A stretch of 64,000 nucleotides of DNA from AC-32 sp035518635 (GTDB lineage: Bacteria; Actinomycetota; Thermoleophilia; Gaiellales; Gaiellaceae), in assembly GCA_035518635.1 (NCBI GenBank), contig DATIXI010000063.1, positions 18,991 through 82,990 on the forward strand. Direction: 5' to 3'. The position numbers were made by a program, and so were the translations under genes. Below the pieces are notes generated by a model that saw nothing but the letters and a program-made list of their open reading frames with translations, ran no database searches and was not told the origin of the DNA. Shown here piece by piece: positions 49,057 through 58,045 of this stretch. Each line of letters opens with the position of its first letter. Position 1 is the stretch's first letter.

Positions 49057-50037
49057 CTAACCCGGGGGCGGGAGGTCGCTCTTCGGGGGTCGGGACGTCT
49101 CCTGGTGCACGAACAGCCCGAGGAACGCGCGTTTCAGCTGCGTGGGCAGCGAGCCTCCTTCGCCGCTCGGCGGTCGCGCCCAGGCCGCGGCGACCTCCGC
49201 GCCGAGCAACAGCGCGCACGAGTAGAGGTACACGGAGTAGAGGAAGACCAGCGCGGCGGTGAGCGAGCCGTAGACGACGCTCAGCCGGGTCGCCCGGTCG
49301 TAGAAGAACCCCGAGGCGAGCGCGATGAGCTGGAAGATCAGCGCGGTCACGATCGCGCCCGCGAGGCCGTCGTGGATCCGCAGGCCGCGCGCGGGCACGA
49401 AGCGGTAGAGGAGCATCACGACGACGATCGAGAGCACGAACGCGATCAGGCGGATGACGCCGTCCGAGAGCGTTCCCGCGCCGATGTCCGTCGCGCTCGC
49501 CAGCCCGCCGCCGGCCGTGTGCACCAGCTGGCCGACCACGGTGATCCCGGCTGTGACCAGCACGAGCGCGGCGGCGCCGACGATCAGCACGAGGTCGACG
49601 ACCTTCCCGCGCGCCATCGGCCGGGATTGCGTCACGCCCATGGCCGACTCGAGGCCCTGCCTGATCGCGCTCATCATCCCGGTCGCCGCCCACGCGAACA
49701 CCGCGAGGCTGATGAGCCCCGCCGCGCTCGCAGGCGTCGCGATCGCGGTCAGCGCGTCCTCCACGTCGTGCCGTCCGGCGGCCGAGACCGGCAGCGCGTC
49801 GGCAATTGTCTTCGTCACGTCGTGGCGAACCTCGTCGTTCTGGAGCACGAGCCCGAAGATCGAGGCGAGCACGATCGCCAGCGGCACGACCGAGAACAGG
49901 ACGCGGTAGGCGATCGCGGCCGCGTGCTGTCCGCACTTGTCGGTGAAGAACCGCTCGACGGCGACGGGGGCGACGCTCCCGAACTTCTTGGCGGTCGCGG
50001 CGGGCCAGCGGAGGAAGCCCGGGCCGCCGTCAGTCAC
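49057..50037 (-). CDS. YihY/virulence factor BrkB family membrane protein
   Basis: 326 residues, six TM helices. Family motifs: the N-terminal HAAAIAYRVLFSVVPLAIVLASIFGL (usual AAxLAYYxLFSLxPL), AVFAWAATGMMSAIRQGLESAMGV, and C-terminal ASGFFYDRATRLSVVYGSLTAALVFLYSVYLYSCALLLGAEVAAAW. Function unknown despite the old label RNase BN. GTG 50037 is the likely start; the frame stays open upstream. Ends 6 bp from the start of the pseudogene on the same strand. Confidence 0.83.
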   Translation of the reverse strand: MTDGGPGFLRWPAATAKKFGSVAPVAVERFFTDKCGQHAAAIAYRVLFSVVPLAIVLASIFGLVLQNDEVRHDVTKTIADALPVSAAGRHDVEDALTAIATPASAAGLISLAVFAWAATGMMSAIRQGLESAMGVTQSRPMARGKVVDLVLIVGAAALVLVTAGITVVGQLVHTAGGGLASATDIGAGTLSDGVIRLIAFVLSIVVVMLLYRFVPARGLRIHDGLAGAIVTALIFQLIALASGFFYDRATRLSVVYGSLTAALVFLYSVYLYSCALLLGAEVAAAWARPPSGEGGSLPTQLKRAFLGLFVHQETSRPPKSDLPPPG

Positions 50038-50112
50038 AGGCGATCCGTGGGATCCCGCGACCCTAGCGCGAGGGCGTGACGGGACCCGTTGCAGGCTCCG
50101 GCCGCTCCCGCA

Positions 50113-50118
50113 TACGAT
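50113..50118 (+). promoter_or_regulatory. -10 box of a leaderless promoter for the catabolic operon
   Basis: TACGAT, 7 nt before ATG 50126, the first gene of the molybdenum hydroxylase operon. Confidence 0.55.
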
Positions 50119-50125
50119 TACCGCC

Positions 50126-50935
50126 ATGCTGCTGAGCGAGGTGGGGTACGCGCAGCCGGGCACGCTCGAGCAGGCACTCGGGGTTCTCGCGCAGCACGAC
50201 GGCGCGCGCGCCCTGGCCGGCGGCCAGACCCTGATCAACGTCATGAAGGCCCGCGCAGCATCGCCTGACGTGCTCGTCGACCTGAACCGGATCCCCGAGC
50301 TGAAGGGGATCGAGCTCGGCGCGGACGGCACGCTCGAGATCGGGCCGATGACCACCTACACCGAGCTGATCGTCTCGCCCGAGGCTCGCGCGAGGCCGAT
50401 TCTCGGCGAGGTCTGCGCGCAGATCGCGGACGTGCAGGTGCGAAACCGCGGGACGATCGGCGGGAACATCTGCTCGAGCGACCCGACGAACCACCTGCCG
50501 CCGCTGATGGTCGCGATCGGCGCGCAGATGACGATCGCCGGCTCCTCGGGCGAGCGCATCGTGGACGCGGAGGACTTCTTCCTCGGCGTGTACATGACGG
50601 CGGTCGGCCCGGACGAGCTCCTGACGAAGATCACGATCCCGGCCGGCCGGAGCGACGGGTTCGCCGCGGTGCCGATCGGCGCGGACGGGACCTGCATCGT
50701 CAACGCGGCCGCCGCGGCGAACGGCGAGCTCCGGGTCGCGCTCGGCTGCGTCGGTGCGGTACCCGAGCTCGTCAAGCCCGGCTCGGCGGACGCCGGGGCC
50801 GTCCGCGAGGCGGTGCGCGGGGCGGGCATCGAGCCGCCCGGCGACGTGCACGCGTCCTCGGGGTATCGCCGCCACCTGGCCGAGGTCGTCGCGGCGCGCG
50901 CAGCCGCCCAGGCGTCCGAGAGGGCGAGCGAGTAG
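50126..50935 (+). CDS. Molybdenum hydroxylase, FAD-binding (medium) subunit
   Basis: 269 residues. FAD-binding motifs AGGQTLINVMK (about 32-42) and RNRGTIGGNICSSDPTNHLPP (about 107-127), with the C-terminal CO-dehydrogenase-flavoprotein-like domain. Passes electrons from the Fe-S subunit to FAD. ATG 50126 is preceded by TACGAT at 7 nt, so probably a leaderless operon start. Its stop overlaps the next gene by 1 base. Confidence 0.9.
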   Translation: MLLSEVGYAQPGTLEQALGVLAQHDGARALAGGQTLINVMKARAASPDVLVDLNRIPELKGIELGADGTLEIGPMTTYTELIVSPEARARPILGEVCAQIADVQVRNRGTIGGNICSSDPTNHLPPLMVAIGAQMTIAGSSGERIVDAEDFFLGVYMTAVGPDELLTKITIPAGRSDGFAAVPIGADGTCIVNAAAAANGELRVALGCVGAVPELVKPGSADAGAVREAVRGAGIEPPGDVHASSGYRRHLAEVVAARAAAQASERASE

Positions 50936-51423
50936 TGGCCGCTGTCGAGTCCTCGAAGACGATCTCCGTCGAGATCAACGGCACGACGTACGAGCGCGAA
51001 GTCGACTCGCGTCGGCTGCTGATCCACTTCATCCGCGACGACGCCGAGCTGACCGGCTCGCACATCGGCTGCGACACCGGCAACTGCGGCGCGTGCAGCG
51101 TGATCCTCGACGGGACGCTCGTGAAGAGCTGCATGCTGCTCGCCGTCCAGGCCGACGCCTGCTCGATCGAGACGGTGGAGGGCCTCTCGGAGCCGGGGGA
51201 GCTGAACGACCTCCAGCAGGCGTTCAACGACCACCACGCGCTCCAGTGCGGCTACTGCACACCCGGAATGCTGATGAGCGCGACCGCGCTCCTGCGGGAG
51301 AACCCGAGCCCGTCCGACGAGGAGATCAGGCGCGCGATCCAGGGGAACATCTGCCGCTGCACGGGCTACTGGAACATCGTCAAGGCGATCAAGGCCGCGT
51401 CCGGCCAGGAGGTCGGTGAGTGA
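50935..51423 (+). CDS. Molybdenum hydroxylase, 2x[2Fe-2S] (small) subunit
   Basis: 162 residues. First cluster motif GCDTGNCGACSVILDG plus the later CMLLAV; second cluster CGYCTPGMLM with GNICRCTGYWNIV. Both clusters are complete. Carries electrons from the Mo centre to FAD. GTG start overlapping the FAD-subunit stop; its end overlaps the large-subunit gene by 4 bp. Confidence 0.93.
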   Translation: MAAVESSKTISVEINGTTYEREVDSRRLLIHFIRDDAELTGSHIGCDTGNCGACSVILDGTLVKSCMLLAVQADACSIETVEGLSEPGELNDLQQAFNDHHALQCGYCTPGMLMSATALLRENPSPSDEEIRRAIQGNICRCTGYWNIVKAIKAASGQEVGE

Positions 51424-53897
51424 CCGAGACGACGACCGTCACCGAGCCGATCGTCGTCGAGGAGGGCGAGACCAGGCCGGGCTACGCGGGCCAGAGCGTC
51501 AAGCGCAAGGAGGACAAGCGCCTCCTCCAGGGCGAAGGCGTGTTCTTCGACGACGTCAGGCGCCACAACATGGGCTACGTCCACTTCGTCCGGTCGCCCT
51601 ACGCGCACGCGAAGATCCGCTCGGTCGACGTTTCGAAGGCGCTCGAGCACCCGGCCGTCTACGGGACGCTGACCGGGGACGAGGTCGCACTGCTGACCGA
51701 CCCGTTCTTCCAGATCTCGTCGCCGCCGGGAGCGCACATCAAGGACTTCTGCCTGGCGGTCGGGAAGGCGCGGTTCGTCGGCGAGCCCGTCGCGGCCGTC
51801 GTGGCGACGACGCGCGAGGCCGCGCGCGACGCCTCCGAGCTGGTCGAGGTCGACTACGAGCCGCTGCCCGTCGTCACCGACGGGCGGCGCGCGCTCGACG
51901 ACGACGCGCCTGTGCTCCACGACGAGGCGGGCACGAACCTCACCTGGGAGGGCGTCTACGAGTGGGGCGACCTGGACGAGGCGTTCGCCGAGGCCGACCG
52001 GATCGTGAAGATCTCGGAGCTCCACTTCGACCGCTTCAACTCGACGCCGCTCGAGTGCAACGGCGCGCTCGTCGAGTACAACCGCGGGATCGGGCAATGG
52101 ACGATCACCACGAACAACCAGTTCCCCGGGTTCGCGGCGATCATGATGGGGCCGGCGATGCGGGTGGGGCTGGACAAGCTCCGCCTGGTCACGCAGGACA
52201 TCGGCGGCGGCTTCGGCAACAAGATCACCTCGCACCCGCAGCTCGTCGCCTGCTGCCTGCTCGCCCGGAAGCTCAACCGGCCCGTGCAGTGGACGGAGTG
52301 GCGGACCGACTTCCACCTGACGATGTCGCACGGGAACGAGCGCTGGTTCCAGGACACCGAGGTCGCGGTCAAGGACGACGGCACGCTGCTCGGCTTCCGG
52401 ACGACCGCGCTCGACGACGCGGGCGCCTGGCTCCGCTACGAGCCGCTCGGCGGCGTCATCTGGGCGCAGGTGACCCCGGGCATGTACCGCTGGAAGCACA
52501 TCCGGCTCGACTTCAAGCAGGTCGTGACGAACAAGGCGCCCGTCTCGCCGAACCGCGGCTACTCGCGGATGCAGCACCTCTGGTTCACCGAGCGGATCAT
52601 CGACATCGTGGCCCACGAGCTCGGGCTCGATCCCGTCGAGGTGCGTAAGCGCAACTACATCAAGGCCGACGAGATGCCGTACACGACGCCCAACGGCTGC
52701 GTCTACGACTCGGGCGACTACGCAACGATGCTCGACACCGCGCTGGAGCTGATCGGCTACGGCGAGATCGAGGAGCGTCGCACGGACGCAGCGGCCCGCG
52801 GGAAGGTGCTCGGCCTCGGGATCGGCTCGACGCTCGACTCGGGCACGAACAACTTCGGCCAGTCGCGGCTGATCAACCCGGAGCTCCAGTTCTCGGGCAA
52901 CAACGAGGTCGCGACCGTGAAGCTCGACATCTTCGGCGAGATCGTGGTCACGCTCGGCACGACGCCGCAGGGCCAGGGGCACGAGACCACCGCCGCGCAG
53001 GTGGTCGCCGACATCCTCGGCTGCTCCGTCGACGACGTGCACGTCCGGGCGGGGCACGACTCGTACTGGAACACGCACGCCGGCTTCTCCGGGACGTATG
53101 CGAGCCAGTTCGCGGTCACCGGGCTCGGGGCGGTCAAGGGCGCGACCGACATGCTCGCCGGCGAGATGCGGAAGCTCGCCTCGGTGATCCTCGGCTGCAC
53201 GCCCGACGACATCGAGCTCGCGGAGGGCTCCGCCCGGATCAAGGGCAACCCGGAGGCCGCGCTGCCGTTCATGGCCCTCGGCGCGATCATCAACGCCAAC
53301 AACGCTGGCCTGCCCGAGGACCTCGACGTCACGCTCAACTGCCGCTACGTCTACCGGCCGCCGTTCGAGGTGCCGGACGTCGAGCGCAAGTACGGGAACC
53401 TGACGCTGACCTACGCGGCTCAGGTGCACGTCGCCGTTGTCGAGGTCGACCCGGAGACCGGGGTCTACGACGTGGTCGACTACGCGGCCGTCGACGACTG
53501 CGGCAAGCGGATCAACCCGCAGGTCGTGGAAGGGCAGGTGATGGGCGCGACCGCGCAGGCGCTCGGCGCGGCGACCCACGAGACGTTCACCTACGACGAG
53601 GACGGGAACCTGCTCACGCCCAACTTCTACGACTACCACGTGCCGCACGCACTGGACGTGCCGCCGCTCAAGACCGGCAACATCGAGAGCCCGTCGCCGT
53701 TCACCGCGCTCGGCACGAAGGGCATGGGCGAGGGCGGCGGCGCCGGGATCCACGCGGTCTGCGCCGCGCTGCAGGATGCGCTCAGCTCCCGCGGCAAGCC
53801 CGTCGTCTACGACAGCTGCAACCCGTACCACCGGGTCTGGGAGCTGCTCAGCGATCCCGAGGCCGCGCGCGAGCGCGTCTCCGTGGAGCCGGCGTGA
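51420..53897 (+). CDS. Molybdenum hydroxylase, molybdopterin-binding (large) subunit
   Basis: 825 residues of the xanthine oxidase family. Domains: N-terminal Ald_Xan_dh_C (about 25-135), two Mo-cofactor domains with DIGGGFGNKITSHPQ, TTPQGQGHETT and the catalytic Glu in GTKGMGEGGGAG near the end. The active-site loop reads PNRGYSRMQH, not the AYxCSFR loop of form I CO dehydrogenase, so aerobic CO oxidation is unlikely. The substrate is probably an aromatic N-heterocycle, purine or aldehyde. Confidence 0.9.
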   Translation: MTETTTVTEPIVVEEGETRPGYAGQSVKRKEDKRLLQGEGVFFDDVRRHNMGYVHFVRSPYAHAKIRSVDVSKALEHPAVYGTLTGDEVALLTDPFFQISSPPGAHIKDFCLAVGKARFVGEPVAAVVATTREAARDASELVEVDYEPLPVVTDGRRALDDDAPVLHDEAGTNLTWEGVYEWGDLDEAFAEADRIVKISELHFDRFNSTPLECNGALVEYNRGIGQWTITTNNQFPGFAAIMMGPAMRVGLDKLRLVTQDIGGGFGNKITSHPQLVACCLLARKLNRPVQWTEWRTDFHLTMSHGNERWFQDTEVAVKDDGTLLGFRTTALDDAGAWLRYEPLGGVIWAQVTPGMYRWKHIRLDFKQVVTNKAPVSPNRGYSRMQHLWFTERIIDIVAHELGLDPVEVRKRNYIKADEMPYTTPNGCVYDSGDYATMLDTALELIGYGEIEERRTDAAARGKVLGLGIGSTLDSGTNNFGQSRLINPELQFSGNNEVATVKLDIFGEIVVTLGTTPQGQGHETTAAQVVADILGCSVDDVHVRAGHDSYWNTHAGFSGTYASQFAVTGLGAVKGATDMLAGEMRKLASVILGCTPDDIELAEGSARIKGNPEAALPFMALGAIINANNAGLPEDLDVTLNCRYVYRPPFEVPDVERKYGNLTLTYAAQVHVAVVEVDPETGVYDVVDYAAVDDCGKRINPQVVEGQVMGATAQALGAATHETFTYDEDGNLLTPNFYDYHVPHALDVPPLKTGNIESPSPFTALGTKGMGEGGGAGIHAVCAALQDALSSRGKPVVYDSCNPYHRVWELLSDPEAARERVSVEPA

Positions 53898-54355
53898 AGG
53901 TCTCCGGCGTGCGGTCGTTCGACGCTCCGCGCCCCGCGGTCTGGCACGTGCTGAACGACCCCGCCTCGATGGCGAAGACGATCCCTGGCGTCGAGAGCTT
54001 CGACGTCCAGGACGACAAGCACTGGCGGGCGTTCGTGAAGATCCCGCTCGGGCTCGGCGGCCTCAAGCTGACGATGGAGATGGAGAAGACCGAGGAGCGC
54101 GAGCCCGAGTTCGCGCAGCTCTCGATCAAGGGCAACGGGGTCGGCGCGATGCTCAGCATGACGACGGCCTTCACGCTGAGCGAGGAGGGCACGGGCACGA
54201 AGATGGACTGGGAGGCCGACGTGCACATCGCGGGGCCGGTCGGCTCGATGGGCCAGCGCGTCCTCCAGCCGATCGTCAACCAGCAGGTCGAGCACGTCCT
54301 CACCTCGCTCGACGAGCAGGTCAGGGAAGCGTCCGCGACCGCTTCCGAGAGCTAG
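53894..54355 (+). CDS. CoxG-like SRPBCC protein
   Basis: 153 residues, SRPBCC (START-like) fold: KVSGVRSFDAPRPAVWHVLNDPASMAKTIPGVESF is typical of CoxG/carbon-monoxide-dehydrogenase subunit G, ending with the helix VGSMGQRVLQPIVNQQVEHVLTSLDEQV. CoxG homologues accompany many Mo hydroxylases and are thought to aid membrane association or maturation. GTG start in a 4-bp overlap with the large subunit. Confidence 0.87.
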   Translation: MKVSGVRSFDAPRPAVWHVLNDPASMAKTIPGVESFDVQDDKHWRAFVKIPLGLGGLKLTMEMEKTEEREPEFAQLSIKGNGVGAMLSMTTAFTLSEEGTGTKMDWEADVHIAGPVGSMGQRVLQPIVNQQVEHVLTSLDEQVREASATASES

Positions 54356-54362
54356 CGCCCCC

Positions 54363-55394
54363 GTGGCCCAGCCGTTCCGGATCGGGGTCATGCAGCTGAC
54401 CATGGAGCCGCTGGACGAGATGGTCGCCTCCGCTTGCGCGATGGACGAGGCGGGGCTGGACACGATCTGGCTGGCCGAGGCCTACCCGTGGTGGCGCAAG
54501 CACCAGATGGAGGCGCGCTCCTCGACCGTCAGCTCCGCGGTGATCGCCCAGGCGACCGAGCGGCTCACGATCGGCTGGGGGATCATCTCGCCGTTCACGC
54601 GCCATCCGGTGCAGGCGGCGATGGACGCGCGCGTCGTCCAGGAAGCGGCGGGGCCCGGGCGCTTCATCCTCGGTTTCGGGACGTCCAAGATCTTCCTCAA
54701 CAACGCGGTGATGCAGACGAACAAGACGCTCGGCCCGATGCGAGACGCCGTCGAGATCGTGCGCGGCGTGCTCCGCGGCGAGGCGTTCGAGTACACCGGC
54801 TCGACCTGGAACGCGTCGGTACCGGCGCTCGACCCCGCCGCCCACTCGCCGCGCGAGGTTCCACCCGTGTACGTCGCTGCGACCGCCCCGAAGATGCAGG
54901 CGCTCGCGGGCGAGATCGGCGACGGCTGCCTGACGCCGTCGATCACGACGCCGGCGTTCGTCCGCTACACGCGCGAGAACGTCGCGAGCGACATCGACAT
55001 CGGCTGCACCGTCGTCGCCTCGATCCACGAGTCCGACCGAGACGCGGGGCGCGACGGCGCGCGCGAGATCGCGGGGATGTACCTCGCGAACAAGGTGCAG
55101 AACATCCAGGGCGCCGCGGACACGCTGCTCGATCTGGCCGGGATCGACCAGGACGAGATCCGCCCGGTCGCCGAGGCGATGGAGCGCGGCGGACGGCTCG
55201 CTGCGAAGGCCGAGGTCAGCGACGCGCTGCTCGACAAGTGCAAGCCGATCGCCGGCACCCCGGACGACTGCATCGCGGCGATCGAGGAATACCGTGAGGC
55301 CGGCTGCACCCACGTCATGCTCGAGCTCTGGGGCGACCGGCGGCACGAGCAGATTCGGCTCTTCGGCGAGCGGGTCCTGCCGAGCTTCCGCTGA
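54363..55394 (+). CDS. LLM-class flavin-dependent oxidoreductase
   Basis: 343 residues, bacterial luciferase-like TIM barrel: MDEAGLDTIWLAEAYPWWRK, SSAVIAQATERLTIGWGIISPFTRHPVQAAMDARVVQEAAGPGRFILGFGTS, VPPVYVAATAPKMQALAGEIGDGCL. The coenzyme may be F420 or FMN. In N-heterocycle breakdown such enzymes oxygenate or open rings (compare RutA). Seven bp after the CoxG-like gene and 1-base overlap with the next. Confidence 0.87.
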   Translation: MAQPFRIGVMQLTMEPLDEMVASACAMDEAGLDTIWLAEAYPWWRKHQMEARSSTVSSAVIAQATERLTIGWGIISPFTRHPVQAAMDARVVQEAAGPGRFILGFGTSKIFLNNAVMQTNKTLGPMRDAVEIVRGVLRGEAFEYTGSTWNASVPALDPAAHSPREVPPVYVAATAPKMQALAGEIGDGCLTPSITTPAFVRYTRENVASDIDIGCTVVASIHESDRDAGRDGAREIAGMYLANKVQNIQGAADTLLDLAGIDQDEIRPVAEAMERGGRLAAKAEVSDALLDKCKPIAGTPDDCIAAIEEYREAGCTHVMLELWGDRRHEQIRLFGERVLPSFR

Positions 55395-56620
55395 TGGCCG
55401 TCTCGATCAAGAAGGACCGCCTCGTCGATTGGGCGAGCCAGGCGATCTCGATCCCGAGCTTCACCGGGAGCGAGGGAGAGATGGCGAACTTCATGGCGAG
55501 GACGTTCTCCGAGCTCGGGCTGGCGGTGCAGTGGCAGCAGGTCGAGCACGGCCGCGCGAACGTGCTCGGCACGCTCTCCGGGGCGGGCGGCGGGCCGTCG
55601 CTGATGTTCAACGGCCACATGGACACGTCGTACTCGGGCCGAGAGCCGTGGCTCGCGCACGTGCCGGGGTTCCAGCCGGAGCCGTTCGTTCGCCAGGGCC
55701 GCCTGTACGGGCTCGGCATCTCGAACATGAAGGGCGCGCTGGCCTGCTACGTCGAGGCGGTGCGGGCGCTCCTCGACGACGGCGTGCGGCTGCGCGGCGA
55801 CCTGCTCGTCGCGGCCGTGTGCGGCGAGATCGAGAAGGCGCAGTTCGGGGAGGCGCAGGGCGCGGAGTTCCGCGGCTATGCGACCGGCACGCGGCACCTC
55901 GTCATGCACGGCGGGCTCGCGGACATGTGCATCCTCGGCGAGCCGACCGAGGAGAAGATCGTGCTCGGCCACTTCGGCTCGCTCTGGTTGCGGATCTCCA
56001 CCGAGGGGAACTTCATCCACACCGCGTTCAGCGAGGGGAAGCGTGACCAGAACTCGATCCTGCGCATGCGCGAGGTGCTCGACGCGGTGCTCGAATGGAT
56101 CCCGACCTGGGAGGACGATCCCGAGAACGCCTACGGCGGCGCGAAGGCGATCGTGAACGTCGGCGCGCTCCAGGGCGGCTTCGGCTGGCGCGTCTCGCGC
56201 ACGCCGCACCGCACCGACCTCTTCCTCGACGTCCGCGTGCCACCGACGAAGCCGATGCCCCTTGCGCGGCGGGAGGTGCTCGACATGGTGCGCGGGCTCG
56301 CTAGGCGGTTCCCGGAGTACGGCGTGGAGGGCGAGGTCTACGTGTCGGCGCCCGGAGCGGAGATCGCCGAGGACCATCCGCTCGTGGCGGCGATCGACGA
56401 GAGCCACGCGGAGGTGTTCGGCTCGCCGCCGGAGCGGGACGTCACGCGCTGGTTCTCGGACGCCTCGGCGCTGACGCGGTACGGGGTGCCGACCGTGAAC
56501 TACGGCACCTCCACCGGGCTGCTGGACACCGAGTACGGCGAGAATCTCGACATCGACGGCCTGGTCAGGATGGCGAGGGTCTACGCGCTCGCCGCGCAGC
56601 GGGTCTGCGGGGTCGCATGA
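55394..56620 (+). CDS. M20 family metallo-amidohydrolase/deacylase
   Basis: 408 residues. Metal-site motifs: FNGHMDTSYSG (His and Asp), then LYGLGISNMKGALACY, where the usual bridging Asp (GxxDMKGG) is Asn; GEIEKAQ near the catalytic Glu; ILGEPTEEK; and a final NYGTSTG. Dimerisation domain about 180-300. M20 enzymes hydrolyse N-acyl or N-carbamoyl amides, fitting opening-product hydrolysis after a ring-cleaving LLM enzyme. The Asp-to-Asn change may alter but need not abolish metal binding. Confidence 0.83.
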   Translation: MAVSIKKDRLVDWASQAISIPSFTGSEGEMANFMARTFSELGLAVQWQQVEHGRANVLGTLSGAGGGPSLMFNGHMDTSYSGREPWLAHVPGFQPEPFVRQGRLYGLGISNMKGALACYVEAVRALLDDGVRLRGDLLVAAVCGEIEKAQFGEAQGAEFRGYATGTRHLVMHGGLADMCILGEPTEEKIVLGHFGSLWLRISTEGNFIHTAFSEGKRDQNSILRMREVLDAVLEWIPTWEDDPENAYGGAKAIVNVGALQGGFGWRVSRTPHRTDLFLDVRVPPTKPMPLARREVLDMVRGLARRFPEYGVEGEVYVSAPGAEIAEDHPLVAAIDESHAEVFGSPPERDVTRWFSDASALTRYGVPTVNYGTSTGLLDTEYGENLDIDGLVRMARVYALAAQRVCGVA

Positions 56621-57174
56621 GCGATCTCTACACGCTTCCGCAGGGACTGCCCGTTCCCTGGGACGACGGCGCGGCCGATCATCTGCCGGGGACGATGATG
56701 CCGCAGCTGGCTCTCGAGTCGTCGCAAGGCCGGGTGTCGCTCCGCGAGCTCTCGCAGGAGAGACTCGTCCTCTACGTCTATCCGCGCACCGGCAAGCCCG
56801 GAAGGCCGGTGTCGGCGGAGTGGGATGCGGTTCCGGGAGCGCGGGGGTGCACACCGCAGTCGTGCGGCTTCCGCGACCGCGCGGAGGATCTCAGGGCGCT
56901 CGGCGCGCGTGTGGCCGGCCTGTCCGCCCAGCCGCTCGAGGAGCAGGTCGAGTTCGCGGAGCGAAACCGCGTCCCGCATCCGGTGATCGCCGATCCGGCG
57001 CTTCGGCTAGGCGCGGCGCTCGGGCTGCCGACGTTCGAGTTCGACGGCGCAACTCTCTACAAGCGGATCACGCTCGTAGTCGAGGCGTGTGCGGTGGCGA
57101 AGGTCTTCTACCCGGTCTTCCCGCCTGATCGAAACGCGGACGAGGTCGTCGGCTGGCTGGAGGCCCGCGCATGA
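56617..57174 (+). CDS. Peroxiredoxin (PrxQ/BCP-like)
   Basis: 185 residues, AhpC/TSA fold. YPRTGKPG and the active site GCTPQSCGFRD, with peroxidatic Cys and a second Cys five residues later, as in atypical 2-Cys PrxQ. ARVAGLSAQPLEEQVEFAERNRVPHPVIADP is the usual following segment. Probably removes H2O2 made by the Mo hydroxylase or flavoenzyme of this operon. ATGA overlap upstream. Confidence 0.85.
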   Translation: MSDLYTLPQGLPVPWDDGAADHLPGTMMPQLALESSQGRVSLRELSQERLVLYVYPRTGKPGRPVSAEWDAVPGARGCTPQSCGFRDRAEDLRALGARVAGLSAQPLEEQVEFAERNRVPHPVIADPALRLGAALGLPTFEFDGATLYKRITLVVEACAVAKVFYPVFPPDRNADEVVGWLEARA

Positions 57175-58040
57175 AGCTCGTCACGTTCGACGACGGGCGC
57201 ATCGGGGAGGTGCGCGACGACCGGGTCCTCGAGCTCGGCGCGCACTCGATGCGCGAGTACTTCGAGAGGGGCGCGGACGCGGGCCCGACCGGGCGCGAGC
57301 ACGCGCTCGAGAACGTGCGCCTGCGGGCGCCGATCGTCCCGAAGAAGTTCTTCCACACCGCCGGCAACTTCCGCGAGCACGAGGAGGAGTCGAAGAACGT
57401 CGCCTGGTCGCACGAGATCGCGCCGTGGATCGTCTTCTTCCAGAACGTCGACGCGATCATCGGGCCGGACGAGCCCGTCGTCTACCCGGAGCACCTGACC
57501 GAAGAGCTGGATTACGAGCTCGAGCTCGCGGTGGTGATCCGCAAGGCGGGGAAGTGGTTCTCGCCCGAGGAGGCGATCGAGTACATCGGCGGCTACGTGA
57601 TCTTCAACGACATCACCGCACGGGACATCCAACGGCGCGAGATGCGCTCGGGCGTGTTCTCGTTCTGCAAGGCGATCGACACGTTCTGCCCGCTCGGGCC
57701 GTGGATCGTGACGCCAGACGAGATCCCCGACCCGCACGACCTCGCGATGGAGCTGCGGGTGAACGGTGAGCCGAGGCAGACGTCGCACTCCCGGAACATG
57801 TCCGTGACGATCCCGCAGATCCTCAGCCACTACTCGGCGCTCGGCTACTCCGCCGGAGACGTGGTGTCGACGGGGACGGTGAGCGGCGTGGCCGGGTTCA
57901 GCGACGATCCGGCCTCGATGTACCTCAAGCCCGGCGACGTGATGGAGGCCGAGATCGAGCGGATCGGCGTGCTCCGCAACCCGGTCGTGTCGTGGCAGGA
58001 GGCCCACGGCGAGCCCGCCCCCGAGCGCGTGCGGTGGTGA
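57171..58040 (+). CDS. Fumarylacetoacetate hydrolase family protein
   Basis: 289 residues. Core FAH domain from about 62: KKFFHTAGNFREHEEE (catalytic His/Glu pair), DYELELAVVI (two metal Glu), FNDITARDIQRREM (metal Asp), GDVVSTGTVSGV, LKPGDVMEAEIERIG. These enzymes hydrolyse or decarboxylate beta-diketo acids or hydrate enols late in aromatic ring degradation. ATGA overlap with the peroxiredoxin. Confidence 0.88.
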   Translation: MKLVTFDDGRIGEVRDDRVLELGAHSMREYFERGADAGPTGREHALENVRLRAPIVPKKFFHTAGNFREHEEESKNVAWSHEIAPWIVFFQNVDAIIGPDEPVVYPEHLTEELDYELELAVVIRKAGKWFSPEEAIEYIGGYVIFNDITARDIQRREMRSGVFSFCKAIDTFCPLGPWIVTPDEIPDPHDLAMELRVNGEPRQTSHSRNMSVTIPQILSHYSALGYSAGDVVSTGTVSGVAGFSDDPASMYLKPGDVMEAEIERIGVLRNPVVSWQEAHGEPAPERVRW

Positions 58041-58045
58041 GCGTG

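Noticed and set aside
47240..49936. Long open frame on the minus strand running through the pseudogene and into the YihY gene
   Set aside because: Only its last part corresponds to a piece of the broken membrane protein; most is Arg-rich shadow sequence.
51366..53831. Very long open frame antisense to the Mo-hydroxylase large subunit
   Set aside because: High third-position GC leaves antisense frames open; the predicted protein is Arg/Val/Leu/Asp-rich low-complexity sequence without a recognisable fold, while the sense strand is a clear enzyme.
50126..54355. Considered as aerobic CO dehydrogenase (coxMSL-coxG)
   Set aside because: The active-site loop lacks the AYxCSFR signature and the following genes are hydrolases and lyases of a degradation pathway.
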